From the NCBI GenBank assembly GCA_963665085.2, contig CAXXXS010000001.1:186001-250000 (forward strand): 64,000 bases of DNA, written 5' to 3'. Below the pieces are notes generated by a model, which was given only the letters and a program-made list of their open reading frames with translations, did not search any database and was not told the DNA's origin. This document shows, in pieces, positions 61,798 through 64,000 of the stretch. Numbering within the stretch: position 1 is the first letter of the stretch; every line of letters begins with the position of its first letter. The DNA is from G963665085 sp963665085. Its GTDB lineage: Bacteria > Bacteroidota > Bacteroidia > Bacteroidales > JAAAOM01. Made by a program: the position numbers and the translations under genes.

Positions 61798-64000
61798 TTA
61801 CTTTTTTGGATTATTTCCCATCTCAAAAACAAGTTCGCCTCCGTTTGTAATTTCAGAATGAGATATAAAAGGTTCAACTAATTCTACGCCATTTAAAGTA
61901 ACCTTTTGAACATAAACATTTTCTTCTCCCTGATTTTTTGCTGTTATCGTTAATGTTTTTCCATCACTCAATTGAAGAATTGCACTTTTAACTAAAGGAC
62001 TTCCTAAAGCATAAATATCCGAGCCAGGAGTTACAGGATAAAAACCCAAACTACTAAAAATATACCAAGCACTCATCTGTCCGGCATCGTCGTTACCACA
62101 AAGTCCATTTACTGTAGGAATATACATTGATTTCAATATCATTCGGACACGTTCCTGGGTTTTGTATGGATGTCCGGTCCAATTATACAAGTACGGGATA
62201 TGATGTCCCGGTTCATTCCCATGAATATAATTACCAATAATACCATCACGGGTAATATCTTCATTTTTTTCGATGTATTTATCGGCTAACTCCATTGTAA
62301 ATAACGAATCCAAATGAATGCTAAACTGCTCTTTACCTCCCATCATCATAATCATTGTATCGATATTTTGTGGAACATAAAGTCCGTAATTCCATGCATT
62401 ACCTTCAATAAATCCCTGTCCTTCTGTGTCAAGAGGATCAAAATTCTTCCTAAAGGTTCCATCCGACATCTTCGGCCTCATATAGCCAAGTGATGAATCA
62501 TAAACATTCTTATAATAGTTTGATCGTTTAAGAAATTCTTGTTCAGTCTCTAATTCCCCCGCTTTTTTCGCAATCTGAGAGATACACCAATCGTTATAAG
62601 CATATTCAAGCGTTTTTGTAACAGATGAATGACTCATATCATCAGGCACATATTTATAATCCAGGTATTCTCCTATACCTTCAAAATACCTGACGTTTGC
62701 CGTACTTACAGAAGCTTGCAGTGCATGTTTGATGTCAAAATCGCCGACATTCTTCGCTATTGCATCAGCAATAACAGAAGTTGCATGATACCCGGTCATG
62801 CACCAATTCTCATTTGCATAATGGCTCCAGATAGGTAACATATGGTGCACACTTTGATCATAATGCGCCAGCATCGATTTAATCATGTCATTGTTTCGCT
62901 CTGGCTGGAGAATATTAAACAATGGATGTAAGGCCCTGTATGTATCCCAAAGAGAAAATATTGTGTAATTTGTAAATCCTTCTGATGCATGAATATTTTG
63001 ATCCAATCCACGATATTGACCATCTACATCTTCGTAAATTATTGGAGATAAAGCCGCATGATACATGGCTGTGTAAAAACTTACTTTATCTTCTTCTGTT
63101 ATTGTCTCAACCTTAATTTTTGAAAGCTCATTATTCCATTTTAACCCTGCCTCATCTTTTGTTTTTTCGAAATCCCAATGAGGAATTTCAGCCTCTAAAT
63201 TTTTCAGGGCCCCGGCAGTACTTACAGAGGACAATGCAAATTTCACATCGATCTTTTCTGCTTCTTCTGTATCGAAATTAAAATACGCACGTATCTCCTT
63301 CCCTGCCATTTCCGGAAAATTCTCATTCTCATTAAAGCGCCTGTAAAATCCATTGTATGTTTCTTTGTTATATTTTTTATACCCATAACTATTGAAAGGC
63401 TTTGAAAACTTCATCGCAAAAAACACTTTTCGTGTTCTGGCCCAACCTTTTGTTTGCCTGTATCCGGTTACAAGAGAATCATTTTCAACACGAACAAAAG
63501 TCCATACATTCTTATTTTTATGATGATACACGTTATAAATCATATCCAGGATGATATGAGAATCATCTGATTTTGGGAAAGTATATTGATGAAACCCTAC
63601 CCTTTCACTTGTAGTAAATTCAGCTTTAATTCCATAACTTTTTAAATCAACTTTATAATATCCGGGAGAAGCTACCTCATCTTCATGCGAAAAAACGGAA
63701 TAAAATCCTTTTTGCCCTTGTTCTGTTTTTATAGGCTCCAAGACTAATTCTCCTACAGTTGGCATTACTAAGAAGTCTCCTAAATCTGAATGACCTGTTC
63801 CACTAAAATTTGTGTGGGCAAAACCTAAAATTGTAGAATCACGGTATTGATAACCTGCACAATATTCATAAGTTGCCGCATTATAATTTCCTTCTTCATC
63901 ATACATCTCTTCAAAATTGGTTTGCGGGCTCAGTTGAACCATACCAAAAGGCACTGTAGCTCCAGGGAATACATGCCCCATCCTACTGGTTCCTATTAAT
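61798..64000 (-). CDS. GH92 family alpha-mannosidase, 5' end outside the window
   Basis: This second GH92 enzyme begins beyond the right edge. The frame runs in from 64000, reading LIGTSRMGHVFPGATVPFG, so the first residues are missing and the Met at 63981 is internal. Later signatures are SLWDTYRALHPLF, YIHGNEPGHHIPYLYN and GNDDAGQMSAWYIFS with the catalytic acids. It is distinct from the GH92 at 15724-18006, with different surrounding residues. The lack of SusCD next to it suggests a stand-alone mannosidase; the upstream genes are not visible. Confidence 0.94.
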   Translation of the reverse strand, partial: LIGTSRMGHVFPGATVPFGMVQLSPQTNFEEMYDEEGNYNAATYEYCAGYQYRDSTILGFAHTNFSGTGHSDLGDFLVMPTVGELVLEPIKTEQGQKGFYSVFSHEDEVASPGYYKVDLKSYGIKAEFTTSERVGFHQYTFPKSDDSHIILDMIYNVYHHKNKNVWTFVRVENDSLVTGYRQTKGWARTRKVFFAMKFSKPFNSYGYKKYNKETYNGFYRRFNENENFPEMAGKEIRAYFNFDTEEAEKIDVKFALSSVSTAGALKNLEAEIPHWDFEKTKDEAGLKWNNELSKIKVETITEEDKVSFYTAMYHAALSPIIYEDVDGQYRGLDQNIHASEGFTNYTIFSLWDTYRALHPLFNILQPERNNDMIKSMLAHYDQSVHHMLPIWSHYANENWCMTGYHATSVIADAIAKNVGDFDIKHALQASVSTANVRYFEGIGEYLDYKYVPDDMSHSSVTKTLEYAYNDWCISQIAKKAGELETEQEFLKRSNYYKNVYDSSLGYMRPKMSDGTFRKNFDPLDTEGQGFIEGNAWNYGLYVPQNIDTMIMMMGGKEQFSIHLDSLFTMELADKYIEKNEDITRDGIIGNYIHGNEPGHHIPYLYNWTGHPYKTQERVRMILKSMYIPTVNGLCGNDDAGQMSAWYIFSSLGFYPVTPGSDIYALGSPLVKSAILQLSDGKTLTITAKNQGEENVYVQKVTLNGVELVEPFISHSEITNGGELVFEMGNNPKK

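Overview
The window is a 64 kb piece of a low-GC chromosome from a member of the Bacteroidota. The evidence is two SusC/SusD loci, a GldB lipoprotein, an IPExxxVDY-family protein next to rnc, FecR/ECF regulation, Bacteroidota-style lipoproteins and few Shine-Dalgarno sequences. A marine, Marinilabiliales-like bacterium is my best guess, because polysaccharide loci sit beside a methyl-accepting chemotaxis protein. That placement is inference.

Layout. 0-14.7 kb is core metabolism and housekeeping: the tail of an MBL-fold hydrolase, gcvP, gldB-like, mnmD, a TM2 protein, dprA, gdhA, tatD, ansA, tRNA-Ser(GGA), an ExbB/ExbD energy-transduction operon and an aldo/keto reductase. Three inverted-repeat, MITE-like elements and a heptad-repeat ORF lie in its spacers. 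14.7-26.3 kb, minus strand, is polysaccharide utilisation locus 1: ECF sigma, FecR, SusC with an STN domain, SusD, sulfatase, GH92 alpha-mannosidase and an endonuclease/exonuclease/phosphatase-fold enzyme. This suggests a sulfated, mannose-containing glycan. 26.4-29.3 kb holds a chemoreceptor divergent from a Crp/Fnr regulator. 29.6-43.3 kb, plus strand, is locus 2: ROK regulator, SusC, SusD, FAS1 lipoprotein, heparinase II/III-like lyase, a GH20-SGNH fusion, an SSS symporter and a NagA-like deacetylase. Its likely substrate is a uronate-plus-N-acetylhexosamine glycan, possibly O-acetylated.

43.3-49.9 kb is an accessory island that ends at the 3' side of a tRNA-Arg(TCG). It has an IS200-type transposase between matching hairpins, an AAA/DUF4143 ATPase, small unknown genes, an orphan Tdi1/DUF1851-like immunity gene and an IS1380-type transposase. 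50-64 kb returns to core genes: pabC/pabB, leuS, an M23 peptidase, purN, acpP-fabF-rnc, an IPExxxVDY protein, an RNase HI with an N-terminal extension, an Omp85-type barrel and a second GH92 that runs off the window.

The most interesting points are the GH20-esterase fusion and its locus, the MITE-like family, the 21-bp heptad-repeat ORF, the chemoreceptor with a CheR-tether-like tail opposite a Crp/Fnr gene with a strong dyad, and the tandem look-alike hairpins in the susC leader. All calls come from reading the sequence; no database search was possible.
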